Origin: Campanula takesimana
Lineage: Eukaryota > Streptophyta > Magnoliopsida > Asterales > Campanulaceae
Assembly: GCA_026119855.1 (NCBI GenBank)
Contig: JAOWBW010000380.1
Span: forward strand, 930,001-994,000
Length of the DNA stretch: 64,000 bases
Direction of reading: 5' to 3'
Shown: positions 21,631 to 31,770 of the stretch, in pieces
How the letters are laid out: the number at the start of each line of letters is the position of its first letter
How positions within the stretch are numbered: the first letter of the stretch is position 1
Notes under the pieces: model-generated
Seen by the model: the letters and a program-made list of their open reading frames with translations, nothing else
Databases searched by the model: none
What the model was told of the DNA's origin: nothing
Translations under genes and position numbers: made by a program

Positions 21631-23346
21631 ATGTTTATATTTCATGTTCTTTGCTTCATGGCTAGATCTTCTAAAGCAAGAACGTATGAATGGATTCTTG
21701 ACAGTGGGTGTTCACGACACATGACTGGAGATGAATCCTTACTAGAAGATGTCCATGAAGAAAGAGGTCCCTCAGTAACATTTGGTGATAATAACAAAGG
21801 TCAAGTTGTAGCATATGGAAAGCTCAAGAAAGACAAAGTGTGCATTGAAAGAGTCTCTCTTGTTGAAGGACTCAAGCACAATTTATTATCCATATCTCAA
21901 TTCTGCGACAAAAGATTAGAATGCCATTTTACCTCAACTCAATGTCTTATCAAGAATGGCAAAATTGGAGCTACATTACTCACGGGATATCGTAAGACAA
22001 ATATTTATATTATTGATTTCCATAGTATGAACTCTAGTACTAATCTTTGTTTTGTAGCTAAAAGTGTGAGCGAAAATAGTTGGTTGTGGCACAAGCGCTT
22101 AAGTCACTTGAACTTCAAGTATCTATCTAAACTCAGCAGGAAAAATCTTGTAAAAGGACTTCCCAAGGTTGCTGATCACCATGACAAGAAGTGCGCCGCA
22201 TGTCAACTTGGAAAACAACCGAAGCAATCTTTCTCCAGCAAGTCAAATACCTCAACTACTAGATGTTTGCAACTGCTGCACATTGATCTATTTGGACCAG
22301 TTACCACTGCAAGTATTAGAGGAAACAAGTATACTCTAGTTGTGGTGGATGATTACTCAAGATATACGCGGGTGGAAATGATGATTACTAAAGACAATTG
22401 TTATGACATTCTAACCACCTTATTCAGACTGCTCTAAACCCAAAAAGAAGATGACATCGTTAGTGTTCGATCCGACAATGGAACAGAATTCAAGAACAAC
22501 GGTGTTGCTCGATACTGTGACGATCATGGGATAGATCATAACTTCTCAACCGCTGGAGTTCCTCAACAAAACGGAGTTGTGAAAAGAAAGAATAGGACGT
22601 TGATTGAAGCGGGAAAGACAATGATAGCTGAAGCAAAATTGCCTAAGTATTTTTGGGAAGAAGCCGTCAACACATCATGTTTTACTCAGAATCGTTCCCT
22701 CATCAACAAACTTCACAACAAGACTCCGTATGAACTTTGGCGCGGTAGAACTCCCAACATTGCATTCTTCAAGATCTTTGGTTGTAAATGTTATATCCAC
22801 TACAACGGAAACGAACATAGAGGTAAATTCGATGCCAAAGCCGACGAATGTATTTTTGTTGTGTATGCCAAACATTCTAAAGCTTTTCGCGTTTTTAATA
22901 GATCTACATTAGTAATAGTTGAATCTGTACATGTTACATTTGATGAACATTCTCTCCTTAGGCCACATTTGGCTCCAAATGTTGCTGATGATTCTGTTGA
23001 GTTTAATAAGACAGGTGCTCCTATTCATGTTGCGCCTACACAAGATCAGAATACGTCAACTCAAGGAAATCCATCTACATCAGTTGCGCCTAATTCCATG
23101 TATGGCGCGCCTAATGAATCTTCAATTGCGCCTCCCTTGAATGGCGCGCCTCTAGATTCCCCTCACGCGCTTCAATCTACTGCTGCATCTGGTGTACACC
23201 CCATTTTCAATTCTGAACTAGTTCAACCCCCTAATTTTGATGATTTTGATGCTGGTGAAGATGAACCAATTGAAGACCTTCAAGTTACTACAACCCAACC
23301 TAACTTACTGCAGACACCCCGATCTCGCACCCCTTTGACCAACCTT
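21631..23346 (+). pseudogene. Cop-4 protease and integrase
   Basis: Protease: WILDSGCSRHMTGD with an intact D-S-G. Pre-integrase: LWHKRLSHLNFKYL with H and C residues (CAACQLGK). Integrase core: first Asp in LLHIDLFGP, second in SVRSDNGTEF. The third catalytic residue, normally Glu in Q-Q-N-G-V-V-E-R-K-N-R, is Lys here (PQQNGVVKRKNR), which should inactivate strand transfer. One stop at 22435 (TAA) interrupts the core; the frame is otherwise the same on both sides. The tail is Ala/Pro rich and ends at the Tat-B junction. Confidence 0.88.
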
Positions 23347-23909
23347 TGATTCGGTCTAAGCGCGATAATTGACCTAAAACCCTAGATTTGGCAGCTCGCG
23401 ACTACCGTACGCCTTATCGGTGCATCGGATGGAAAAACCAAGTCCGGATTCATGATCAAGGCTCAAAAGCGAGTAAACAGACACATTCTTAAAAAATCGC
23501 GCGCGCGGACCCTGGAACGGGTCCCGCGCCCCTAAAAACCCTTTTACCGACCATTTTGTGCATTTAAAATTATATTTATGTAATTCCTTGCTAATTAAAA
23601 TATTTTAGATATACCGGCATGACCAGAAAAATATTCCGAGCAACTTTCATGTTAGACCCGCGGATATGTCTTCTTGGTGTAGCAAAAATTGGCTTAGTCA
23701 AAAGTGTTGGCCAATCAAATGGTGACATTTAAAAGGATGTTTCTTCTTATTCCTAAACACTCCAAATTAATTCCAAAATTCCTAAAAAGGGCCTCCACTA
23801 CCTCCTCCACTAAGGGTCATTTTGGTCCTAAAATTTCACCTCCCTCCTTCATAATACCATCCATTCAACTCATTTGGAAAGGAGGGCATTCATTCACTAC
23901 ACTTTCCAT

Positions 23910-24140
23910 CCTACACCACATTCCACCTTCCAAAAACTCTCTCTCTAGTTCTTGCCACATTCATAGCCCCACCACCACACCACCACTCAACCACCATTCA
24001 ACCACCACTCTTCCACCACAAAACCACCTAAACAACCACCCCAAACACCTCAAACAACTTCAAACACTTCTCAAACTCAAGCAAACACAACACTTCTTCA
24101 ATCCAACCTCTCAAACAACTCCAAATCAAACTCAAAACTA
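23910..24140 (+). other. G-depleted leader tract in the Tat-B LTR
   Basis: About 230 bp with almost no G: strings of CCACCA, CAAAC and CTTC. It ends at GGAAGCAAAGGAAGCAC (24151-24167), a purine-rich block of the kind that acts as an exonic splice enhancer, followed by a splice donor at 24189/24190. The complement of 62160-62400 (Tat-D) has the same order. In RNA this would be an unstructured leader. Confidence 0.6.
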
Positions 24141-24250
24141 AAGCCCTCCCTTGGAAGCAAAGGAAGCACATCTCACCAACCTAAATTAGGTAAGATTCTA
24201 TCTATGTAAGTGATAATTTATAAAAATGTAGACTTTTATATGTTAGATTT

Positions 24251-24280
24251 GGAGTCTAGCCATTAGAATGGCTAGACTCC
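24251..24280 (+). other. LTR stem-loop, 13-bp perfect stem
   Basis: GGAGTCTAGCCAT and ATGGCTAGACTCC pair around the loop TAGA, 60 nt after the predicted splice donor. Tat-D has the counterpart at 62029-62060 with two compensatory base-pair changes. Confidence 0.7.
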
Positions 24281-25708
24281 CATTTTTTCCATGTAAAACC
24301 ATGTTCTAGCTTGTAAATATTCATGTAAATAAGTTGTGAATGGTTAAACTTCTGATCCATCTTGTATATATATGTTGCATATTCATCTCATGATCATCTC
24401 CAAGTTTCAAATAAAGGGTTCAAGCATGCAAATGAGATTTCTTTCAAAAGGCTTACAATCTGTCCACTTCTTGTTCTCTCATGATTATCTGAGTTTTGGT
24501 CCATACTTGTTCATAAATATCCTCTTTATAATGTTCATAACATGTTAGAGTACATGCATTCTCAGTTTCAAGGTCTAATTCCATGTTTAAACCATGTTTT
24601 GAAGCTTGTTTCCATGCTCTATACCTGCTGTCCAGTGTACTATGTTCCTGACCATTCTGTCTTTCCATGCAATAAAGATGAATCAAACTTGATTTCTGGA
24701 TTTGGGTCATCAAACAAAATTTGTTCCTAACATGATAATTAAAATATTAAGCCTTTTAAATAATTTTGTGACCTCAGAAAAGACATTTTTCCATTTTTTT
24801 TATTCAAATGCATGCTCTCAGAATTAAAGCTGTCCTGTTTCTGACTTTAGATGTAAGAAGTGTTTTGAAACCTTTAAACATGTTTTTTGTTCTTGAAACT
24901 TTTCAGGATTAATATTTTATATGTTATCTTCAACTTTAATTTTTTGAGTTTCTCCATATTTGCATGTCTTGATAATGTAAATTTCGAATCAAAATGAGAT
25001 ATGCTCTGTTTTCCAGTTCTGGGCAGATTTGGCTTCTGTGTTCTTTCCATGATTTGAGCATGAAATAATAATCCATAAATCCCATTAAAATTCATATGTG
25101 TTATCTAATTGGGAGTAAATCCCAAGTTTTGTTTCTAGATTTGGATTAGTTTTGGACAGGTACATCATCATGACAATATACAGCAGTCCTTGAATCTCAA
25201 CATCAACCCTTTGCTTGGACACTTATTCATGGGATTTGTCTCCCATTTTTTGTATATAATTTGTATAATTTGTACATAACCCCCTCTCCCCTTTACATGT
25301 TTTCCTTTTCTCAATGTGTTCAAACTATTTTCAAAACCAATCGGAAATCCACCCAAACCGGTTCCCGGTTGCGATAAATTGAACCGACCTAGATTAGGAG
25401 ACACCTTGTACATAAACACACTTTTTTTTCTTCTCAAAGTTAAGTCATAACGAGGCATTTCAAAAAGGCATAAAATCAAGCGTAGGCGGAAGCATGCTAG
25501 AGACCGTAAGGGCGAGCGGAGTGCTGCTAATCACCTTCTCCTCTCGTAACTTAGCCCCCGAACCCACTTCAAACTCATAAAGGTTTTATCTCTATTTTCC
25601 TAAAATAAAATGAGGTGGCGACTCTTCTTTTTCAAAACCAAAGTAGGGAAACCATTGTGAGGATGCGAGCGCGGAATTTTAAAAGGTTTCGGGCCCGGGC
25701 TCTCACAG

Positions 25709-25727
25709 TGGCGATTCTGTTGGGGAC
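25709..25727 (+). other. Tat-B primer binding site
   Basis: TGGCGATTCTGTTGGGGAC, one base after the LTR end. Tat-C has TGGCGACTCCGCTGGGGAC at the same place, so the two share primer usage (a tRNA other than initiator Met). Confidence 0.75.
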
Positions 25728-26631
25728 ATTTTTTAAGTGGGCTAGACTCAATTATGTGCTTCCGCCATTATGTGCCATTCTTGCCTTGCATGTATATATG
25801 TCCTAACTCTGTTTTGCAGGTTTCTTCTTCTTCTCTTTTATGTGTAAATAAAAAGAAAATAAAAAAACAAAAATGTGTGTTTTTTTCTTTTTTTTTTCAA
25901 AAATATCATTTTTCAAAAAATAGATACCTCACACACTTCACGTTTTCAAACTAATATCATCATTGCTACCGTACAAACCTTAGGGACTTGGAGCCCGCGC
26001 GGTGACGGAGATCTCTTGCTCCCTCGAATCAATACCCGCGGTTGCCTTTCCCGACTTGAAGCCGCGTCTCCTGCCGTGGCTAAGAGTTAAGCCTTCATGC
26101 AAGCCAACCATTAAAGCCTCGATGTCCATGTTTTCAAAAATGACACGTCCTCGACTCTAAGCCGGTTTTTGTCTAGTAATTTCTCTTCAATCATATGCAT
26201 TTCCCAAATGGTCATAAAAAAACTAAATGTGGATATCAATTGAAGTGCTCGGATTGACTTGAAATTGTCAAGACCTTCACATAGACTGTAACCCGAATGG
26301 TGGATCCCTGAAAGAGTATAGGCCCTTCGCTAGGGGTTTCGGACGGCCATTAGTACAGGTGTAAAACGTTGGTCCTATACTTTGGAGACGGTATCCACTG
26401 TTCCAGGATTTAATAATCGAACGTGTGAAAAAAAAGCGTGGTGCTTGTCCGGCTTCTTAGGTTTTTGTGCGTTGCTTGCGCTTCAACCTTTCTCAAAAAT
26501 GATTTTGTTCCTTATACTTTTCTTCTCTTTGTTCTTTTATTATTGTGCATAAAAGAAAACCCATTTCAAAATTTAAAACATTATTTTTCATCCATTTTTT
26601 GTAGAGGGAGAATCTCGCTTCTTTTTCTAGC

Positions 26632-28023
26632 GTGACATTCAAGGTCAGTTCCAGACACCACTTTGATCAAAATCTACTCCGGGTTCTCTCATCAAGCACG
26701 GCCAACAACGGACAAAAATCTGGAAATGGGACTAGGGGCTCATTCAAATTTGAGCCGAATCCTATAATGGAGGAATGGTTGAAAGAGCGTTTGAAAGCAC
26801 ATATAAGTCTTATACTGAGGCTATTTCAGGAATGCCAGAAGGAAGTAGCTGATAATGTTGTGACTCTCTTACTGGATCAGTCAAATGAAAAGAACTCCCT
26901 GCCTATGTGCTCCACTCTTGCAGCACCACAAAATGGGAACCCGTCAGAAACACCTAACCTAGACATCAACAATGATGAGCCATTCCCTTTGGAGATACAA
27001 TCGGAGTTCAACAATCACACATTGACTTATCTTTCGCTAACTGCACCATAGGTGCCAAAGCCCGGTTCCACACTGAAGTCCGTGGATAGCAGTGTTTTCT
27101 TAGAAGATGTTGTGCCTTTGGAGGAGAATGAGAATCAAGAACTCCATGATCTCCAGTCGGCTCACTCCCCAACTATCTTATCAGAATCAGTGAAGAATGA
27201 GGTTGTCCCAGCTACGTCATTCAGCAAGAATATGGAAAGCCAACAGGGGCTTCACAACCCCCTTCCAGTTCATCCTCTTACCATGTTGCCAGAAAATGAT
27301 GCTATGCTAGTCGTGCCCTTCGGTCCAAAGGTTGAGCCTAAGAAGGCCATTCCGGTTGTCCCAAGTCGTTCCCCGACTTCCTCCCCAACTGAGTTGGAAA
27401 AAGATGATACTGCCGTGGTCACATCCCATGAACAGAAAATTGAGCTCGGGGAAGCTACTCTGGTTGTTCCAGAAAATCACGAGAGGCTTCACAATCCTCC
27501 AGTAAGTTCCACCGTTGTTCCAAAAATAGGAATCCTCAATCTCAAGTGCAGTTCATCCCGAAGAAAAGAGATGCAACAAAGGCTCAACAGACCCTTAGGA
27601 ATGAATGACCAAGTCTTTAACACCCTGTCCGTGCTGGGCAAGCATGCCAATGTCCCTGATGACCCTAACGCCAGTTCCTCTAAGGGTGCATCAAATTGTT
27701 CACAAAGAAAAAGGAAAAGAGATGATAAATACTTTGGCTATGACAACTCTCCATGCTTTGTATCCTCTTCTGCAATGACTATGCCAGTGTTCGGCTAGAA
27801 CCCCAACGGAGTTCTGTGGCCTGAACACGAAGTTTTCCGCCGACCGCATCGAAGATTCAACCATAACAAATATTGTGAATACCGTGGTCGAGCCTCACAT
27901 GATACTGATGAGTGTTATACTATAAGGAGAAAATTCATAATCTCATCCAGTCTCAAAAACCCGAATCAAGCACCTAATGCAGGAAATGGTTATCCTAGGG
28001 GCTCACCGAACCCCAAGGAATGA
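26632..28023 (+). pseudogene. Tat-B unknown reading frame ending in a gag-like zinc knuckle
   Basis: One frame is open for 464 codons apart from two stops (27049, 27796). The N-terminal part is hydrophilic and I do not recognise it. The middle has repeated V-V-P / L-H-N-P blocks (27100-27500), and a basic KRKRDD stretch lies near 27711. The last part reads KYCEYRGRASHDTDECYTIRRKFI, a decayed version of the C-E-x-H...G-H-x-T-x-x-C knuckle of Tat gag. It is probably a diverged gag of a non-autonomous element, but the first two thirds could be another protein. There is no protease or RT downstream. Confidence 0.5.
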
Positions 28024-28676
28024 GTTCTCTTTTGTTTAATGATGACCGCAGTGTACCGACACGAGAAAATGTTTTGATGGAAGTTTGTAGACCTGAGGGA
28101 TTATGTCTCCTTTTATTGTGAATAGGGCACGCCGCCCAAACTCTAATCCCTTTTGCTTACGGGCCCGTCTTAAAAAATGCTCACTCTTTTTTGGTCTTCC
28201 AAATCCATGCTTACGTGTCATCTTTACTGTAATATATTTATTTGCTTGTTTGTCTTTTAAATACGTTTTCAGTTAATGAACTCGCGCTATAATCAGGTGC
28301 CTTCATAATCACGTACTTTATAAATTCGGTTCCATAAATGATTAATCTCTCTTAATTAGAAGCAAATAATAAAACGGGGACTAATTTTAGACTGTGATTA
28401 ATTGAGATGAGAACTAAGGTCGACGGTGCTCAACGGGGTTCACAAACGAAGGCAATCAAGTTTGCAGAGGCGATCGATGGAGTTCCCCATCAGCTATCAG
28501 GCACAGATTCGAAGCGACCAGACCAGTGCCAAGAACCAAAAAATTACTGTTCTTGTTATTAATTGTTCTTCAATATACTACAGATTCCTGCATTATGTTT
28601 TATGATTGTCAATCATTTATTGTAAATTTCCAGTTATGTTAAAAAAAAAAAAAAATAGCGCAAAAAAAGTTGCCCG

Positions 28677-28708
28677 CTGAAGTTGAAAACCCGAAAGGGC
28701 GGCTTCAG
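28677..28708 (+). other. Conserved stem-loop (CCC-GAAA-GGG cap), Tat-B copy
   Basis: Outer stem CTGAAG/CTTCAG, then TTGAAAA on the 5' side and CGG on the 3' side, with the inner stem CCC/GGG capped by GAAA. Two copies with the same spacing and different outer stems are in Tat-C (48021, 48084). Downstream is AAAAAAGGTGCGCAAAA, echoed after both Tat-C copies. Confidence 0.8.
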
Positions 28709-28829
28709 GGAGAAAAAAAGGTGCGCAAAAAATAAAATAAAATCTTTGGTTACTTTATTTCGCTTTGTTTTCGTACATTATTTTATTCTTTATATATATT
28801 ACATTATTACCTCGAAGAAGCATCTCGAA

Positions 28830-29290
28830 CCCATTAGGCGAGCACCATCAACGACAGCAACGGGTGACTCTCGCCGGACCTAATAGGTCAAGCCGGCCTC
28901 TTACACCGAGAGGTTAAAGACCCTTGCCCCAGAAATTTTTAAGAGTTAAACATTTACCCTTAACAAACCAACCTCTCTATTTTAGAGGTTAGAGACCAAA
29001 AGTCAGACAGCCTTCAGGGACTCCATCAAGATCAAAAAAAGGGCAGCAACGAGGACGACATGGAGAGCACCGCGCATATGAGGCTAATCTACATTGAAGA
29101 AGATCTCGATCTATTGACTTTGGGCAATCACCATCAACGACGACAACTGGTGTCTTTTGTTGGAAACCAACATGCTCTGCCAAACCCTTACACTGAGGGA
29201 GCCCAGCAGCCTCTAATCAATCCCAAAAAGCGCGACAATGACGACAAGGACCTCCTACCCACGAGGTCGACAGACGGTGCTGATTATGAC
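28830..29290 (+). repeat. Tat-B structured 3' region: ~288-bp module repeated twice
   Basis: Each module has a CACCATCAACGAC...GGTG block (28840, 29131) followed 31 bp later by a hairpin with a TACACYG loop (28897-28913: CCTCT/AGAGG; 29185-29199: CCCT/AGGG). Two further hairpins follow: 28970-28990 (AACCTCT/AGAGGTT) and 29249-29268 (GACCTC/GAGGTC). Short coding frames over this stretch look incidental. Confidence 0.6.
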
Positions 29291-29488
29291 ATTTGTTAGA
29301 TGGTATTCTCATCTCGATTTGTCACGGTCTAATTTGAGTCCAAATAAATCTTTTTTAAAAATAGAAATTAACTTTTTGATTTTGAAGCACTTGACCATTA
29401 ACGTGGAGAAACTTCTACCGAGGTAATTTTTAACTAAATTCTAATGCAGAGAGTAATGCATAGCTATTTTAAAAAGTACTTAATATGT

Positions 29489-29776
29489 TTAAGTTTAGGT
29501 TGCAAAACATGAAGTTGGAAAAGATATCCCTTCAATAGCAATCAAAACTCCGTGTGTGGATGAAAAGAGGACTCTACAAGTTACAAGTTACAAGGTTAGT
29601 GAAAAAATATAATTATAATACATATACAGATTACTTTTTGATCTAACAAATGTTTTGATGATGCAGTTCTGTGAATGAAGAGTGTAAGGAAGAAAGAAGA
29701 AACACTCTTGATGTAGTGGATGCTGATCGTGGAATGAACTTGAAGAAGAAGGCAAGAAAGGGATTGAAATATTGAA
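29489..29776 (+). pseudogene. Two exon-like segments of an unrecognised gene
   Basis: After the acceptor GTTTAG, 29499 opens a 32-codon frame (VAKHEVGKDIPSIAIK...) ending at a donor-like AAG|GTTAGT (29594). A second segment after TGATGCAG (29667) reads in frame to a stop at 29776 with a Lys/Arg-rich end (NLKKKARKGLKY). The two frames do not join in phase at the obvious sites. It might be a gene scrap carried by the Helitron that ends at 32966. I do not recognise the protein. 29777-30378 is AT-rich with no feature. Confidence 0.3.
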
Positions 29777-30387
29777 GTTTTGTTAAATTATGATCAATGG
29801 ACTAATTAGTTCTTTCTCAATTTGAATGTAATGGTTTTACGATATATGTCTTTATTTACATACAATGATTAATATGATATTTTAAGTTGACTTTGACCTA
29901 TGTTTTAATGAAACAGGGAGTTATATTGTCAATAATTGTTTTACATTGTTTATTGTTTTATTTAATTTTTTCTATCAAGTTAAACCATAATTTGGTGTAT
30001 CTAATTAATTTAAGTACATTGGGTTTGAGTAAAAACTATTAGCCTATAACAGTCTGATCATTATAAATCATGTAAGTTTGATAACTACTTAAGGACCTAA
30101 ACTGGGATAAGTTGAACTGGTCATTGAACAATATAAAGTGAGTTGGGTATAATCTGTTTTTGTTTTCTTTTTCATTAAGATTTGATACTTAAATTCTAAG
30201 ACACTAAGTCCAAGTCTAGGGTCATAAGGCTTCTTCATCTATTTCAGATTAAATTTTTTCTTCCAATTTAATCTGTTCTCTGTCTTTATTGTTAATTAAT
30301 TTCTTTACTTGCGAAGTTTGAATAGTGTTTAGGAAAAACTGAGCCTAAATGAGAATCTAATTTTTTTTTATTGATACACAATTATAA

Positions 30388-31484
30388 AAGGTTAATTGCA
30401 ATTTGGTTACCTGAGTTTTACAAAATTCTGCAATCGGTTACTAAATTTGTCAAAGTTGCGATCCGGTTCCTGAGTTTGCTGAACCGGAGCAATCAATTAT
30501 AAAACTCGTTAGTCAGTTAAAAAACTAATGAAATAGACACCAAGATTGAAACATGTGACTTTTAATGGGGGCAAATATGTCACACAATTACTCCATCACG
30601 TTCATCGCCCAACCACCATCTTCATCACCCAGACCAAACGAGGCCGTTTCAACGTCTTCGCGGAGGATCGTCCCCAGCACCACCGGCGCTGTAATCCATC
30701 CGTATACCCGAACCGGCTTCCTTCGTGCCGCCGCTATCGAGCCTCCGAATCTTCCTCGAATCGGAACCGTCACAAGTCAGATCTGTCTCGTCAGCTTCCA
30801 CCACCATCGGATCCTCACCTTTATCGTCATTAAACGACTTGAAATTGAACTTATTAGACGGCTGCGACTCCCCTCAAAGACTAGAGAGCGTGTTTTGCGA
30901 AGCTCGGTTAAGGTCACGCAGACTCCGGTGAGGTTCCGGCGTGATACTGAACGCCGAAGCAAGTTCGGAAGGAATCAGATCTTGACACAACGGAGCAAGG
31001 TCGTCGACGGAAGGCAAGCCGACCTCCCATTCAGAAACACGGTCGTCGGTATCATCACCGCCGCCGTAGTAGTCGGTTATTCTCACTTTCTCACCCATAT
31101 ACAAGCTGAATTGAAAAAATGGTTCAGATTTAGAGAAAAATGAGGAGGATAGAGAGAGGAACAGGTAAATACGGAAGGGGGTTAGAAAAATGGTTCAGAT
31201 TTACACTTTAGGCCCTTTCACTTAGGAAAAATATTGTTGGTGTCTACAAATCTAGTTTTACTTCAATTGCAATTGAAGTAGGCATATACATTGACATATT
31301 TGCCCCCATTAAAAGTCACATGTTTCGCACGTGGTGTTTATTTCATTAGTTTCTTAACTGACTAACGAGCTTTACATTTGATTGCTCTGGTTCAGCAAAC
31401 TCAGGACCAGATCGCAACTTTGACAAATTTAATAACCAATTGCAAAATTTTGTAAAACTGAGGTAACTAAATTGCAATTAACCC
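30388..31484. mobile_element. Mutator-like element carrying a host gene fragment (Pack-MULE)
   Basis: About 200 bp at each end are inverted copies (GGTTAATTGCAATTTGGTTACCTGAG at the left, its complement at the right; both arms include GGGGGCAAATATGTC and its complement). A 9-bp direct repeat CAATTATRA flanks it with one mismatch (30379-30387, 31485-31493). The GC-rich interior is a fragment of a LUX/PCL1-type gene on the minus strand. No transposase. Confidence 0.88.
30629..31098 (-). pseudogene. Captured 5' fragment of a LUX ARRHYTHMO / PCL1-like clock transcription factor gene
   Basis: On the minus strand ATG 31098 starts MGEKVRITDYYGGGDD, then DRVSEWEVGLPSVDDLAPL, LIPSELASAFSITPEP and LNRASQNTLSSL. 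These are the N-terminal signature of LUX/PCL1/BOA proteins (evening-complex GARP-type MYB factors). A TGA at 30874 interrupts it, the frame then continues, and after one shift the stretch KTLKRPRLVW appears at 30629-30658, which is the first line of the GARP DNA-binding domain. The copy breaks there, so the DNA-binding domain itself is missing. Part of the 5' leader (31099 to about 31270) appears to be included. It cannot encode a functional factor but could yield antisense or small RNA against the parent gene. Confidence 0.85.
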
Positions 31485-31599
31485 CAATTATGAATGCTAT
31501 TAGTACCAAATTTCAGACACTCATTATTATAATTAGAACTATTATTAACTACTGCTCGGATTTTATTTGTGATAATATCAAAAAATAATGGAAGAGAAA

Positions 31600-31770
31600 A
31601 TTTTGGGGGAAACTAGTTTCTCCATAAGTTATAAAAAGTCTTGTTTTTATAGGAGTTAAGGTTTAGGGTTTAAGGTTTAGGGGTTAGGATTTAGGATTTA
31701 GGGTTTAAGGTTTAAGGGTTAAAAATTGGACTTTTTATAATTTATGGAGGAACTAGTTTCCCCCAAAACT
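31600..31770. mobile_element. Short foldback element with telomere-like loop
   Basis: Arms of 41 bp (ATTTTGGGGGAAACTAGTTTC... and its complement) enclose about 88 bp made of variants of TTTAGGG (GTTTAGGG, GGTTTAGG, GGATTTAGG). No clear target duplication was found. Flanking 31494-31599 and 31771-32829 are AT-rich and unassigned. Confidence 0.65.

Larger units (their letters stand above)
17747..23346 (+). mobile_element. Cop-4: 5' half of a Ty1/copia element, cut by Tat-B
   Basis: The 5' LTR (17747-19134) is followed by a canonical primer site, a long gag, protease and integrase. The element stops at 23346, where the Tat-B LTR starts, just after the integrase C-terminal linker. RT, RNase H and the 3' LTR are not seen anywhere in the window. 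The very long gag with a coiled coil resembles SIRE/Maximus elements (inference). Confidence 0.85.
23347..25707 (+). repeat. Tat-B 5' LTR, 2.36 kb
   Basis: Starts TGATTCGGTCTAAGC and ends ...GGCTCTCACA, one base before the primer site. The first 400 bp align with Tat-A. The middle (24140-24300) aligns with Tat-D on the other strand. Confidence 0.8.
24190..25819 (+). other. Candidate Tat-B leader intron spanning the LTR end and primer site
   Basis: The donor AG|GTAAGATT at 24189/24190 is near-consensus. The acceptor TCCTAACTCTGTTTTGCAG|G ends at 25819, with a good branch-site match (CCTAAC) and a pyrimidine stretch. Splicing would remove the rest of the LTR and the primer site. This is a prediction from splice-site sequence only; Tat-C has an equivalent pair. 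Confidence 0.45.
23347..29290 (+). mobile_element. Tat-B: pol-less Ty3/gypsy Tat-like element, 5' LTR to 3' untranslated region
   Basis: A 2361-bp LTR (TG...CA) is followed by a primer site of the Tat type (TGGCGATTCTGTTGGGGAC) at 25709. Then come a leader, one degenerate frame with a gag-like zinc knuckle, and a structured 3' region that shares a stem-loop with Tat-C. No reverse transcriptase or integrase can be read, and no 3' LTR is present. It looks like a non-autonomous or deleted relative of Tat-C. It interrupts Cop-4. The right edge near 29290 is uncertain. Confidence 0.75.

Noticed and set aside
30565..31143. 192-codon forward frame as a gene
   Set aside because: It is the shadow of the reverse-strand LUX-like fragment, whose peptide is recognisable while the forward one is not.
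31641..31728. Interstitial telomere
   Set aside because: Under 90 bp of imperfect TTTAGGG variants within a foldback element; not a telomere tract.
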